A DNA stretch of 64,000 nucleotides from Acestrorhynchus altus (Eukaryota; Chordata; Actinopteri; Characiformes; Acestrorhynchidae), in contig CM067513.1 in NCBI GenBank assembly GCA_034509495.1, forward strand, positions 19,967,819 to 20,031,818. Direction: 5' to 3'. The notes beneath the pieces are model-generated. The model was not told the origin of the DNA. It worked only from the letters and a program-made list of their open reading frames with translations, and made no database searches. Of this stretch, positions 48,741-56,962 are shown one piece after another; the stretch's first letter is position 1; each line of letters opens with the position of its first letter. Position numbers and translations under genes: made by a program.

Positions 48741-50864
48741 ATCTGTCTCTCTCACTTCTTCAATCTCTCTTTCCTTTAACAAGGCCCTGATGTACTGAAT
48801 CTGGACTGGCAGTGTTGGCATGTTGGTTTGACCTCTGCCGGCCAAGAGAGAAATCTCTTTACAAGTAACCTGACGTCAGTCTGCTCTGTGTGATGTGTGT
48901 TCAGGCAGACAGAATGTAGAAAGAAAGAGACAGAAAAGGGTGGGGGTCTCTCCCTTTGGCGAAGACATATGCTTTGTTACTGGGCATCCATCTGGCCTTT
49001 TCACTATTCACATCTCCAGATGTGCGAATGTGTTGTTCAGTCTCTTATAATGGCTATCAGGTTTTTGTGTGTTATATAAAGAGCTCATGGAACATACTGG
49101 TTCCTGGCCTTGCTCAATCACAACCAAGTCCAAAACCAATACTCCATCTGACCAGACCAACAAGCTGTGACTCCTCCACCTGGCTAACAGTCAAGGCCTT
49201 CAAGATCTTCAGTGATGGCCCAGTAAAAACAATAAGGATGAATACACACTATGCTGTAATTTTATATACTTTATATAACTACTGACCAGCCATAACATGG
49301 GCACTGCCTGCCTAATACTGTGTAAGCCCTTGTGCCACTGAAAATTATGCTTGAACTCCATAAGACCTCTGAGAAAAGACCTGCCTGATGTTTTAAAGAT
49401 GTTCTGACTTAGGTGTCTATACATCATTACTTGGTTCCTGTCAAAGTAGCTCAGACCTTATACTTGCCTGTTTTTATTATGTTTACACATCATCTTCAAG
49501 AACTTACACCTGCTGCCTAATACATCCCACCCATTGACATATGCCACTGAAGATGAGTGTTAATGTTCTGGCTGATGGATGTGAATGTATTTAAACCTTG
49601 GCCACCCCTATTCAAAAATTCTACTACTGGATATAGTGAATCAAATAAAAGATGACCTAATTTACAAAAAGCAAAGACATAAATTAACAATGTAATAACA
49701 ATGTAATTAGCAGTGAATTTGTCATTTTTCTATAAATAGACAAGATCTCAAGGTCTGTAACAGTTAAAGCAGCAGTATAAATAGAATTTTGCTCATTCTA
49801 TTACATTTGTTAATGTAACAGTGAATAATTCATCAGTAGTTGTCTTTTTGTGCAATGGATAATTAATATGAAATTACAGGTATTAGTGACATTTAATTTA
49901 AAATTGGACCATATACTAATATTAATAATATTTTGTTAGCACCTGCACAACTAAATGTTTTCCCTTTTAATAATACTCATCATTATTACCTAATATATCT
50001 TGCTAATACTGCGGCCTAAAGGTCTCTAGTTTGATCCCCTAGACTGACAGGAAGTTGGGGCAGGGGGGAGTACAGAGAGCACTTTTTTCCTCCCTCAACA
50101 TTCATAGCTGAGATGCCCTTCAGCGAGACACCAACAATTACTTCCCAGGCACTGAGATGTGTGTTCTCACGTTCTGAATTCACTAGTGTTTGTGTGTTTA
50201 ATGTTAACACTCAATCCATGCAATGACAGTATAACTACTGGTGACATACTGACTGTTACAAAAGCACAGTGGTTTCAATAGGGTTGGGCAATATATCAAA
50301 ATTTATATTGATATGTGGATACAAACAGAGCAAGATATACATTGAGGCAATATTGTTTAAATCAGAAATAATTAAATTACATCAATTTGCAAATCTTGCA
50401 GTAACCTTTTTTTTCTGCTCCCTCACTCTGCTCCAACCCTTGCTCTCAGCTCCTCCTCTTCTCTGCCTTCCTCTGCACCCAAATTCACTCTCGTGTACAT
50501 ACTATGGAGGGGCCATAAAGCTTAGTGTGTATAAAGATGAAATTATGAGCAGTCTTTAAATATGGCAAAAAAGATGGAAGCACAATTTCACAAAGTGGGC
50601 TAATACCTTGCCATCCTCATTGAATAATATTTCTTATCTGAGCAAAAATATGATAGGGTCAATAGAAGAAGCCGTGTAATACGCACCTCTGGCTCTCCAC
50701 AGTCACACTCCTCTCCTTCCTCTACGTAGCCATTGCCACATTTCTGTCCACCATACAGCACTTTGATTTCAGGCATGTTGTACAGACACATGCCCACTCC
50801 TTTCTCAAGACTGGCAGCAAGGTCCTTCTTACTGCAGGTGCTGAATACTGTGGGGAATGGGTAC
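21387..50864 (-). CDS. adam12: ADAM12-like disintegrin and metalloprotease, 3' half of gene (12 exons)
   Basis: Twelve minus-strand exons (50687-50864, 44685-44774, 42434-42629, 40066-40174, 38264-38462, 38058-38135, 32626-32734, 28859-28997, 27920-28028, 26918-27184, 21525-21700, 21387-21426) join without a phase conflict and all have GT-AG introns. The product, about 562 residues here, runs from the end of the metalloprotease domain through disintegrin, cysteine-rich, EGF-like and transmembrane segments to a proline-rich tail. Identity with ADAM12 rather than ADAM19 or ADAM33 rests on the disintegrin and cysteine-rich sequence, the membrane segment and its KKSTIQKLR-like cytosolic start, and the tail motif RKPLPADP, all recalled as matching ADAM12. 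In mammals ADAM12 is a cell-surface sheddase and adhesion protein of muscle, bone and placenta whose tail binds SH3 proteins. The signal peptide, prodomain and zinc-binding helix lie upstream, outside the window. No frameshift or stop was seen, so the gene looks functional. Teleosts may carry two copies; which one this is cannot be told. Confidence 0.93.
21525..21700 (-). CDS. adam12: adam12 exon: SH3-binding segment of tail
   Basis: 176 nt after TTGTGCACAG. Reads DPEKPSPPRKPLPADPPVRG, then RLGRSTSAVGVQ and a Pro/Ile-rich stretch (PLPIPIPTVPLPPPVIPQPA). RKPLPADP is a class-type PxxP ligand and matches the mammalian ADAM12 motif (QKPLPADP) that contacts SH3 proteins such as Src, Grb2 and Tks5. 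The donor is GTCAGT; two bases of an Arg codon are carried over. Confidence 0.9.
22394..22815 (+). mobile_element. non-autonomous DNA transposon copy A
   Basis: Starts 'atggacaaaggtgttgggac' and shares with 33071-33479, in order, 'aaatcaagggtatttaaaaa', 'gtgactgtctctactgtcca', 'ttctggagcattag', 'gtcagaatgttggatg', 'catcccaaaagtcttgg', 'ggtgccaataggttcatgtt' and 'atttgca'. It has no coding capacity. Confidence 0.75.
23934..23967 (+). terminator. possible poly(A) signal plus A-tract on plus strand
   Basis: AATAAA at 23934-23939 is followed about 17 nt later by an 11-base A run (23957-23967). This is the arrangement left by a retroposed, polyadenylated transcript. It lies antisense to adam12 inside the intron between 21700 and 26918. 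Confidence 0.35.
24071..24165 (+). repeat. DNA transposon fragment (gaccagccataacat family)
   Basis: 'actccaaaagacctctgaag' and 'gtgaggtggggcctccatga' match a fish family whose deleted copies are at 49281-49590 and 54345-54500. Confidence 0.6.
24166..26917. other. intron sequence, nothing recognised
   Basis: AT-rich intronic sequence between tail exons of adam12. A run of AAAT repeats lies near 24491-24516 and a short TGTCACTTGT tandem near 25898-25930. No gene-like content. Confidence 0.4.
26918..27184 (-). CDS. adam12: adam12 exon: proline-rich cytoplasmic tail
   Basis: 267 nt in phase 0 on both sides, with donor GTAGGT. It begins PSHLSAEPLLPPPNF, passes through LRRLPQCPAQCQPLHISHP, which I align with the RRLLQC...DIS segment of human ADAM12, and ends in a PxxP-rich stretch (ALPPVPPHRPLP, then LPRQLPYRVNK). 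The acceptor at 27185-27186 is preceded directly by a (CT)n run that serves as its pyrimidine tract. A second AG at 27110-27111 would give an in-frame exon 25 codons shorter (start 27109). Confidence 0.83.
27188..27270. repeat. (AG)n microsatellite = (CT)n acceptor tract on transcript strand
   Basis: About 33 AG units with a GCGC interruption near 27207-27210 and a few TGAG changes at the upper end. On the adam12 transcript it is a (CT)n run ending at the acceptor of exon 26918-27184. Confidence 0.95.
27471..27498. repeat. (AC)n microsatellite
   Basis: 14 AC units in the intron between the two proximal tail exons. Confidence 0.95.
27920..28028 (-). CDS. adam12: adam12 exon: proximal cytoplasmic tail
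   Basis: 109 nt after a good acceptor (TTCTTGTGTAG), reading RSVGWSRAPSPRQMQPVYRG, then SPLHKSPSRAANFRLDK before GTATGT. It is Ser/Arg/Pro-rich and lies where human ADAM12 has a comparable basic, proline-containing stretch. It is less conserved than the ectodomain, so the call depends on splice phase and position. Confidence 0.85.
28245..28720. repeat. degenerate GTGA/GAAT-rich array
   Basis: Nearly 480 bp of drifting 'gagtgaatgagt', 'gtatgtgagaatgagt' type units. It lies in the intron just below the transmembrane exon. Old, imperfect four-base repeat with no coding value. Confidence 0.75.
28859..28997 (-). CDS. adam12: adam12 exon: transmembrane helix
   Basis: Encodes ADSRAIAMGLLVTVLCLLAA, continuing GLLVCLKRKALVQLLFANKK and STIQKL. 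A strongly hydrophobic stretch of about 21 residues is followed by a basic KRK stop-transfer cluster, giving a type I membrane protein. The upstream acceptor (TGACGTCAG) has a weak pyrimidine tract, but phase and homology both support it. Donor GTAAGG. Confidence 0.92.
29620..29840 (-). repeat. SINE-like element, reverse copy of the 15240 family
   Basis: Reverse complement aligns with 15395-15600: 'agtgtgatgctggtctacac', 'ggcagttcaaaaagaggtgg', 'gtatcaggagaggcatgtgc' and 'gtatgtggggggg' correspond in order. Confidence 0.65.
29841..30155 (-). repeat. SINE-like repeat (gcaaggcacttaactc family)
   Basis: On the minus strand it holds 'aagcaaggcacttaactctc', 'cagctgctccccaagcacca' and 'tgctcactgccccttagtgt', the body of a common fish repeat. 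A related copy lies at 50005-50215. Confidence 0.6.
30880..31170. mobile_element. palindromic MITE
   Basis: 'ttcaatggtcagga' at 30925-30938 and 'tcctgaccattgaa' at 31114-31127 are exact inverted repeats. The middle has 'agacactcctacctagttg' and 'ccaccttgcagatgtaaaat', known from an abundant otophysan-fish palindromic element. No coding capacity. Confidence 0.7.
31171..32520. other. intron sequence, nothing recognised
   Basis: AT-rich intron between the transmembrane and EGF exons. An AATAAA on the minus strand near 31980-31975 is the only possible signal. Confidence 0.35.
32626..32734 (-). CDS. adam12: adam12 exon: EGF-like module
   Basis: Reads VCNNKKNCHCEAHWAPPFCE, then KAGFGGSVDSGPMRLA. 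The CNNxxNCHCxxxWxPPxC pattern is the ADAM EGF-like signature. The acceptor is TTTGCAG and the donor GTACAG; 109 nt, start phase 0, end phase 1. Reading continues open into the intron for 34 residues before a stop at about 32522, which matters for a possible soluble isoform. Confidence 0.92.
33071..33479 (+). mobile_element. non-autonomous DNA transposon copy B
   Basis: Starts 'cacactatacggacaaaagt', which is the inverted match of the terminus at 15845-15866. The body aligns with 22394-22815. A small internal tandem of 'gagtacttttga' is present at about 33311-33333. Confidence 0.75.
34561..34624. repeat. (AC)n microsatellite
   Basis: About 32 AC units, preceded by imperfect ACAAAC repeats from about 34520. 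Confidence 0.97.
36516..36591. repeat. (AC)n microsatellite
   Basis: 38 AC units without interruption. Confidence 0.97.
37591..37675. repeat. (TAA)n microsatellite
   Basis: About 28 uninterrupted TAA units. Confidence 0.97.
38058..38135 (-). CDS. adam12: adam12 exon: end of cysteine-rich domain, entry to EGF-like module
   Basis: 26 codons in phase 0, from MCLNRQCQNVSVFG to KCHGRG. The acceptor is CATCACAG and the donor is GTAAGT. It contains the final cysteine-rich turn and the first cysteines of the EGF-like module. An NVS sequon is present. Confidence 0.92.
38264..38462 (-). CDS. adam12: adam12 exon: cysteine-rich domain, hypervariable region
   Basis: 199 nt beginning after GAAACAG. Encodes DSKCGKIQCQGGANRPVIGT, a NAVSIETNIPL segment, GGRILCRGTHVYLGDDMPDP and GLVLAGTKCAEGM. 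The CGKIQC and LGDDMPDPGLVLAGTKC motifs are diagnostic of the ADAM cysteine-rich domain, the region that contacts substrates and partners. It ends on a complete ATG codon before GTATGA. Confidence 0.93.
38463..40065. other. intron with a transposase fragment
   Basis: Aside from the Tc1 fragment at 39000-39230 nothing is recognised. Confidence 0.4.
39000..39230 (-). pseudogene. Tc1-like transposase fragment
   Basis: The minus strand reads ARLQWCHARLSCSHLEWQRF, then IFIDESHFCFGVDNQQVHGW. The pattern W..V(F/L)xDESxFxL...D...VW is the first catalytic-Asp block of Tc1/IS630 transposases. Only this block is preserved; it lies in the intron between exons 40066 and 38462. Confidence 0.75.
40066..40174 (-). 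CDS. adam12: adam12 exon: cysteine-rich domain, part 2
   Basis: Reads GAKPAPGICFERVNSAGDPY, then GNCGKDSKGSFAKCEPR across the junction; this is the ADAM cysteine-rich segment with the FE(R/K)VNSAGDxxGNCG signature. The acceptor is TTTCTAG, the donor GTATGC; 109 nt with two bases of the split Gly codon at the start and two of an Arg codon at the end. It is nearly identical to the mammalian ADAM12 segment as I recall it. Confidence 0.93.
41330..41990 (-). pseudogene. possible transposase relic
   Basis: The plus strand 'tggacattcctggaaag'-like and 'accatggtgttgcaat'-like wording, and the spacing of blocks such as 'ctgatcagatcaccac', recall the reverse complement of fish Tc1/IS630 transposases. 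The match is diffuse and no catalytic block can be read, so this is a weak call. Confidence 0.25.
42305..42402 (+). repeat. Tc1-like end fragment next to an exon
   Basis: 'tatggatttgtattcagccc', then 'ccttgagtcaatactttgta' and 'aaaccatcttttgctgca', is the terminal region of a common fish Tc1-related element. It ends about 30 bp from the donor of the exon 42434-42629. Confidence 0.7.
42434..42629 (-). CDS. adam12: adam12 exon: disintegrin loop and start of cysteine-rich domain
   Basis: It encodes LKPAGTPCRESSNSCDLPEF, the disintegrin loop (CRESSNSCD in place of an RGD loop), then a TGTSPHCPANVYLHDG segment and the first part of the cysteine-rich domain, ending TLWGP plus one base of the next Gly codon. 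196 nt, start phase 0, end phase 1. The lack of RGD is normal for ADAM12. The acceptor CCTGTGCAG sits only a few bases below a long (TG)n tract on the transcript strand; transposon pieces lie on both sides. Confidence 0.93.
42639..42706. repeat. (CA)n microsatellite = (TG)n at an acceptor
   Basis: 34 CA units with two CG changes (42656, 42662). On the adam12 transcript this is a (TG)n tract ending 9 nt before exon 42434-42629. Confidence 0.97.
42830..43700 (-). pseudogene. Tc1 transposon with transposase pseudogene
   Basis: From 43698 downward: an element end (gaaatatagaaaatgttaaa...caagcacaagtgtat), then FWKCIVAQIKEISKELRRSL, VTKFGLHQSTVRCIVYKWRE, SGQPTKIAPRAKSL, RVARRKALLSKKVIAAHLE, then WMRPKLCLQKGK-like in another frame (WMDETKIVFAERK). 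This is the Tc1 paired-like HTH followed by the first catalytic block. Frame shifts are present and the 3' part is cut off beside the microsatellite. Confidence 0.85.
43701..44684. other. intron sequence, nothing recognised
   Basis: Unremarkable intron between two disintegrin exons. Confidence 0.4.
44685..44774 (-). CDS. adam12: adam12 exon: central disintegrin domain
   Basis: Exactly 30 codons in phase 0 on both sides. It begins ECMNPCCNATTCTL and ends AHGQCCVDCQ, a cysteine-dense segment typical of ADAM disintegrin domains, with an N-glycosylation sequon (NAT). The acceptor is TTTTTCAG and the donor is GTACTT. Because the length is a multiple of three, skipping would keep frame but remove eight cysteines. 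Confidence 0.93.
45025..45150 (-). repeat. SINE-like 3' end (13082 family, reverse)
   Basis: 'cattcattttctgaaccgct', 'gagtagggtcacgggtgagc' and 'cggtgcccagccggcaactc' are the reverse complement of the last third of 13082-13405. Confidence 0.75.
45436..45665 (-). pseudogene. Tc1-like transposase fragment
   Basis: Reads SFRRNASSFARMANQNPYLT, then MKGFQEDLSDSGVVIH, the second half of the Tc1 DNA-binding region (R.NP..T...L...L...G..V). Its upper part (ttgcttggttttcaacttga, cctccactgt) recurs at 47640-47730. Confidence 0.6.
46236..46372. repeat. 34-bp minisatellite, about 4 copies
   Basis: The unit 'atggacctcgggctcccctg' + 'ccaccctatctgaa' is repeated with a fixed 34-bp step; the first copy is diverged (gtgctcccctgtcacccc) and the last is partial. 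Confidence 0.8.
46534..46755 (+). repeat. 3' end of a dispersed fish repeat
   Basis: 'gagcctggttcctcccaacc', 'cttgctcactgg', 'tctgtaaagcaactctgtga' and a closing (TTTGA)n run match a widespread fish repeat ending in TTTGATTTGATTTGA. Confidence 0.7.
47640..47730 (-). repeat. second copy of the 45580-45665 segment
   Basis: Shares 'ttgcttggttttcaacttga' and 'cctccactgt' exactly, then 'cttacctcctttctc' with small changes. Confidence 0.7.
47805..48320. repeat. degenerate minisatellite
   Basis: Repeated variants of 'gatgttaggacactgactgt' and 'gggccttgtccaacatcact' occur at least eight times with an irregular step of about 45-65 bp. The array is interrupted near 48125-48235 by an unrelated CA-rich SINE-like fragment. 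Confidence 0.65.
48659..48736. repeat. (CT)n microsatellite
   Basis: CT run with a CG and several CACT interruptions, followed by further CT-rich sequence to about 48770. Confidence 0.95.
49281..49590 (+). mobile_element. deleted DNA transposon with inverted ends
   Basis: Starts 'actgaccagccataacatgg' and ends 'aatgttctggctgatggatg', an imperfect inverted pair. The middle has 'tgcctgcctaatactgtgta', 'ctccataagacctctgagaa' and 'tgctgcctaatacatcccac', as in a common fish family, with most of the transposase deleted. Confidence 0.7.
50005..50215 (+). repeat. SINE-like repeat (29841 family)
   Basis: Contains 'gatgcccttcagcgagacac' and 'ttcccaggcactgagatgtg', the degenerate equivalents of the blocks at 29841-30155, in opposite orientation. 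Confidence 0.5.
50687..50864 (-). CDS. adam12: adam12 exon: end of metalloprotease domain and start of disintegrin domain
   Basis: The exon opens one base into a codon after an AG at 50865-50866 and ends at a GTGCGT donor. It reads YPFPTVFSTCSKKDL, then a short linker, then GGQKCGNGYVEEGEECDCGE, the classic start of an ADAM disintegrin domain with its CGN and ECDCG calcium-site signature. 178 nt, start phase 1, end phase 0. The preceding exon, which should carry HExxHxxGxxH and end in a codon for Gly, was not found in the remaining 13 kb. Confidence 0.93.
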
Positions 50865-51954
50865 CTACGCAGGAAGAAAAAAGAGAAAAAGTGAAGGAAA
50901 TGAAGAGTAGGTGTGTATCAAGGCCACAAAGGCCACATGGATGAAGCAGGGAGCTGTGTCACAAGGGTTCTTTGTCATTGTTGCTTCTACTTTCACTAAG
51001 ACATAAAACATTATTCATTCATTCAGTTCAGTGTGAGTGTGTGTGTATGTGTGTGTGTAAAACATCCCAGGTATGGTGGGGGCCCAGTGGCACTTACCAT
51101 GCACAAAGGGGGTTTGCAACTGAAAAGGTTTGAGAACCACTGTTGTAAAATACAGCCTACAATTATTATTTGATATTTTTTATAGTTAGTTATATAGTTT
51201 GTTGGTGAAACACAATCATGGTGCTTAATCTGTGTCCCTTCTAAAACCCAATCAGAAGTCACCACCTCATTTAAATATAAATCAAATTCCATTCAATTTT
51301 ATCATTAAACGTGAAATCTTTCAAAGTCTTTCAATTTGCTCTCAAACAAAAACAGTCAAATTTATTTTAGAAAGTCCAGCATAGAAATCCATGATGATTT
51401 ATGTCTAATCGAAATAGTTTAACTCCAGATTTTGCAGACATGGTAATGCAAGCAGGTGAAAATGTGCACAATTAAGCTTAACGTCTGACTATTCAAAATG
51501 AAAAATGTTCACTGATTGGATACTGAACACGAATGGTAGAAGCTTGTTTTTCTCTGTTAGCCAGTCTGTGTACAGATTCCAGGCCTTCAGAGAAAGGACT
51601 GATTTATTGTGTTTGGATGCACAGTTGATGTTCAGTAATGATATAAAAAAGGTTAAGTTCTAATGAACTTTATCTCAGACAGTGGACTCGACAGGTCCAC
51701 TTCACCCCAGAGACGAGACCACTCGTTTACTACAACAATACCGAAAACAAATATATTTCTTTGATAATTATTATTTTTTTTTTAATTGTAGCTTGATTTG
51801 ACATTCAATTGACTACATAAAATGTAGAAATAACTACTAGCTATATAAATGTAATGTTCATTTATATCCTGTATATTGAAGTAGCCTAGAAGTTATTGGC
51901 TGCTTCAATATACAAGATATGAATGAATGAATGCATGAACGAACAAATTAATGA

Positions 51955-52300
51955 ATGAATAAAGTTACACTTCTATAGCACCTTTCTAGATATTCAAGGA
52001 CGATTTACAATCAGCACTCACACTGACCAATGCACACACCATTGAGAAGAACACAGCATTTCTCTACCAGAAATGACTGTCCACCTGGAGGACTCCATCG
52101 AGCCCTAAGGGGGGGTTTCACCCACAACAGAGAGCCAATGCATATCTGGGCATATGTTCACGGACATACATACACAAGGGCAATTTATATAGCTATTTCA
52201 CTGGATGTCCATGTTTTTGGAATGCACAAGGACACAAGGACAACATGGAAACTCCCCCCAGGTAGAACCTTGAACCTGAGACCCCAGGGCTGGGATGCAT
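51955..52300 (+). repeat. dispersed fish repeat
   Basis: 'acttctatagcacctttcta', 'caaggacgatttacaatcag' and, at the other end, 'caacatggaaactcccccca' with 'cctgagaccccagggctggg' form the normal start and end of a common fish repeat. Confidence 0.55.
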
Positions 52301-52309
52301 TTACAATTA

Positions 52310-52520
52310 CATTTATTTACATTTAGCTGACATCTTATCCAGAGCGACTTACAAGGTTGCTCAGGTTGCTCATATTACATATATTAGTGTTAGGAGTCTT
52401 GCCCGAGGACTCTTATTGTTGTAGCACAGCCAATTGCACACAGCAATTCACCCATACTGGGAATTGAACCCAAGTCTCGCACATGGAGTGGTGACTCACT
52501 TGTGGTAACCGTTGCATCAC
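52310..52520 (+). repeat. dispersed repeat (same family as 4858-5062)
   Basis: 'tatccagagcgacttacaag', 'gtgttaggagtcttgcccga' and 'tactgggaattgaacccaag' appear in the same order as in the copy at 4858. This copy is the less decayed of the two. Confidence 0.7.
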
Positions 52521-54344
52521 AAGAACCATGCTAAACACCAAGTAAGTAATCATACTCATGTGACCCACTGTGTTATGCACACACAGGAATTAAACCTTTG
52601 CATTTGACATACACATTAGTGATTTCACACTAACATAACTTGCTCAAGGGCACTTCAGTCATGTCCTGCTAGATTCAAAGTGGCAAACTTCCAGTCACAT
52701 GGCCGGTTCCCTAACCACCAGGCCACGGCGGCTCCCGAGTCACCATGGATTAATCTTAATAATAATGAGATTTGGCTTGAGCACATTTTCTTTAAGTGGA
52801 CCATATTGCATTTTAATCAAATAGTCCTCTTCTAGGGCTGCGTTACTATAACATGATCAGTTTGACTTGGCTGCTATAGCCCGTTCCCACGTGCCTTTAT
52901 GTCCTGCCCTGTGAGGTCCATCAAGGATGTGTTGTTATGACATTACACTAGCCTGCGAGTGTGATGTAGGCTCTACAATGCTATTACATTAGAGCGAGTG
53001 TGTGCTTTGGCATGGTAAAACTGTATCTTGCCTAGAGCAGTGAAATGTGTAGGGAACCTAGCTGGGGTGGGGGGTGGGGTGGGGGGGGGGTTGTGACTTC
53101 AAGAAGGAAATAGTCGAGGGAAATGGACATAGAAGGAAAGATGAGACGTGTGCAAGATGTTCCTTCTTTGCAACATGTATATGCATGCCTACAGTTTGGC
53201 CTACAGCTCAGTACAAGGTGACCTTTTTTCCTTCCAGACTGTAATCCAGAAGGAGAGAAACAGAGAGGAACAAAGAGGGAGAAGTGCTCTGTTGACACCA
53301 AATCTGTTTGGATGTGCTGTACAGTGCAGGCCGGTGATTTAGGAGGACAGCACTTTTTGGATGATTTCACATTTCCCAGTAACACACCCTTGGGTGTCAT
53401 ACAAACTCACCATATGACCAGACCTGACATCAGCAACCTGGTCAGCTATGCAAAGGCATTCGAGTCAGAGTTGTGAAAGTTAACATGGCTGTGCATTTAC
53501 TAAGCAAAGGCCAGCAAAACAGAGATTAGCATATGACCTTACTCTGTGACATTCATGCCTCAAACAGCAATGAGATATTGCACTAAGCTACCCAAGCAGA
53601 AGACCATATGGTGACAGCTCATGGTTGAAATGCTCATTATATTCATGTTGCGAATCCCTCCCCAAGTGCTCGATAATACGCTGTACCAGCAAAGTCTCTG
53701 ACCCCAGCTTGACCATACCACCCTAATGACCAAAGCAGCATGTCTGAGCACCCGTTCTGGCTCTTTCAGGCAATGAGAACCATCACTGGTGATGAGCTCA
53801 GACGAAAGCTGCTGCGATGGCGTGACTGATCTGAGGAGAGAGCGATATAAGCTCATTTGTGTCCTGTTTGCATCTCGTTTTTGAGGCCATTCCCTTCAAA
53901 TGGCTTGCTGAGGATTCGTCACAGTCTGCTGCGGCCAGACACCCTAAGATGCCACTCTGCACTGACTCACCCATGCAAGCTAACAAACATTTTCTGTGTT
54001 GGGCACTCAGCAATGTGGTCGGTCGTCTCACAAACCAACACTCAACCTTGAGTTATTGGATCTTAAAAAGCAACTCACTTCCTTTGGATTAGTAGGAATT
54101 GCACATGCAAGGGAAAGATTAAGATTTTAATATTCAAGGTAATGTGGGCTATTACCGACCCACTGGGCAATTAAGCACACGCTGCTATTATTATTTTAAT
54201 CCAAATTTTTATCATTAACTGAGGGTAACGATGAAGGTCAGAACAGTACACTCTCAGGGACTGCACATGCTCAAAACAGAGGTACTGCATAGGTTGTGTA
54301 GTAAAGGTATAGTAAATAGCTATATTTCAACAAGCTGTAATATC

Positions 54345-54500
54345 GGTACCACCTGCCTAATACTGTGGAGCCCTGTACTGGTGTTTTGATGTTCGGACAC
54401 AGTTGTATAGACATCAGATTCTGGTGTCAGATTCTTACAACTGCCAATTTATCACATCAGCTTCAAGAACTGACAGTTCACTTGCTGCCTAATAAAAAAA
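54345..54500 (+). repeat. DNA transposon fragment (49281 family)
   Basis: 'accacctgcctaatactgtg' at the left and 'cacttgctgcctaata' at the right match the family at 49281-49590, with only about 150 bp between. Confidence 0.6.
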
Positions 54501-54928
54501 ATAATAGTAATTATTAAAAGTATAATTACTAATATCCACTTTGTAACCAGATAATAAACAGGCTTTATTATCCAACTGTTGTTAAGAAGACGTTTCTTCT
54601 TATCCATGAAGATTTAATGAAGATTCTAATGAAGAGTTATTTTAACAGTGATCACAGGCCAATAATGTGAGGACTGTCTGCATTAATTCTTTCCATTGCA
54701 ATGTCACAAATACTGTAAACAAAGGCACCGTAAACAAGACTGATCTATTGTTTGTCACAAAGAGACCCTTTTAGTACAACAAACAAGAGTGTAGTAGCAC
54801 ATCAAAATTCTGTCTGAGACACAGCTACACATTTACCTATTTAGATTAGTAAGTAATTGTTCATTATTGATTCAGAGACAGATCAAGGGAGAGAGATGTG
54901 AGTGAGTGGGAGATATGAGTGAGAGAGA

Positions 54929-54945
54929 GTGTGTGTGTGTGTGTG

Positions 54946-54983
<38 letters not shown>
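54929..54983. repeat. (GT)n-(GA)n compound microsatellite
   Basis: A GT run of about 9 units passes into a GA run of about 17 units. Confidence 0.93.
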
Positions 54984-54984
<1 letters not shown>

Positions 54985-56155
54985 ACTCAGTTAATGCTCA
55001 AGGAAAATGTTAATTATTTAATCACAAGTAAAGGTTAACCATCAAGGCAAATGGCAGATCACAGAAACTTGCAAACACTGTGTTTCTCATATCTTTTCAC
55101 AGCTTGATCTCTGATAAGGACAGAGATTTTATAAAAAACATATGACATCTGGCTGAGCTGGGGTTTCATATGGCCATCCAGTGACATTTCAACATCAATA
55201 TCTAAGAATGCTGCCTAAGGTGACGTTGCCTTATTTAGCACATACATGGACACAGTAACACTGTGCATATGCCCTTCATTCCTTTTATTAAAGCAAAAAA
55301 AGACACAAGATATAACCAGGTATTACAGCTGAACAATGACATTTACTCTCGTTTCAGTCACAGTGAGGATACTGGCTTTGCACAATCACAAACAAAGTTT
55401 AAGAATTGACACAGAACTGACTGTACTGAGATTCCAGACTTTCGTCTTGCAAAATCTCAGCCAGAGAAGAGAAAACTAGTAAAGCTGATTAAATACTGAA
55501 CATCTGAATGCAGAACATACTTCCCATACATTCCCACTGTACATTCCAAATGTATGCCTGCTCAATGCTGGAGAAATGTAGGGTTTAAATTTGTACTGAA
55601 AAGAGTAGAGTAGACTTCATTGTTAGTATTGTGATTAATTTACTTTTGCTTTGACAACTGTAGTAAATACAAAAGGACACTATGCCAAAAACAATATAAT
55701 ACTGGTGGGAAAGGCAAACGCAAATGTATTCTGGAGTTCTGTAACGGAAAATGACATTCTTTCCAGTGATGTCATTCTTCCATGGCTTACAGCACTGTCA
55801 GGCTTGCTTCAAAATAGCATATTGAATGATGTGTTTAAGAAAACAAACAAAAAACACAAAGCTTGTTTTTCATGTAGATTGGTTAAGAAGTGTGCTAGCT
55901 TGTTGGTATGCTAGTGCTAATCTAACTTCTAATTTACAGATTACAGATCATTATTGTGCTAGCTAGTATACTTATCATACAAACCACAGAGTAAACAGTT
56001 TCAAGATGTTTTCACATTTTTGCGTGTACATTACTGTATTTATTGTGCATTTTATTTCCATTACAATGAAATGTTATTTATTTCAGGATTTTGCCAAACC
56101 TGATAGGATGACAGTTTTCTTCGGTACAAACATTTTTTGCAGCTAAACAAGACTA

Positions 56156-56156
<1 letters not shown>

Positions 56157-56214
<58 letters not shown>
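56157..56214. repeat. (TAA)n microsatellite
   Basis: About 19 uninterrupted TAA units. Confidence 0.97.
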
Positions 56215-56216
<2 letters not shown>

Positions 56217-56860
56217 GTTAGCAGTTGGATTCAGGTGTAACGATTGTGCATGCACTGAGCAGACGAAGATACAGACAAGGAAGGCAGATGTATGTGCAGG
56301 GGTTATGGATGAAATAATAAAAAAAAACAAAGGGGATACAAACACAAACAGAAAGACGTAAACTCTGGGAAATAGATAAGAAAACAAACCACATGGAAAC
56401 ACACCGACAAGCTCAGGGAAGAGTTGCATTTGTGTTTATATTTTGCTTAACTGCTTCTACAGTATGTGTAAAAAAAATAAACATTAGGTGACACCAAGCT
56501 GTTGTCTGTGTGTCTGAATTTGGCCAGTCATGTGACTCAGCCCTTTTTCCAGGCTGAGCACAACAAGTACACACGATAATAACACAGACGGACAAGAAAT
56601 ATGGTGAGTTTAATGTTTTGGTCTGAGAAAGGAGCTGGAGAAGGAGCAGTCAGCTGTGCAGTACGTGGAGTTAGTGTTACTGTGATGTAGCAACAAGCTG
56701 CTGGAACTATAATTTGGTGGAATGAAATAATAATATTAAATGCAACAATCATAACTCAATTTATACAGTTATCTATTTTCTGAACTGTTGTATGAAGAGG
56801 TTACATGTAAATAATTGTTGCGTGCTTCATCACAGCTGTGCTGCTTTAATAAGCACAAGT

Positions 56861-56962
<102 letters not shown>

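Noticed and set aside
53032..53400. 122-residue minus frame with Cys and Pro clusters
   Set aside because: No domain, a G-rich run accounts for the Pro cluster, and no splice pair fits the adam12 phase.
56061..56429. 122-residue frame with a poly-Tyr stretch
   Set aside because: The poly-Tyr is the (TAA)n microsatellite read in reverse; the same holds at 37590-37784.
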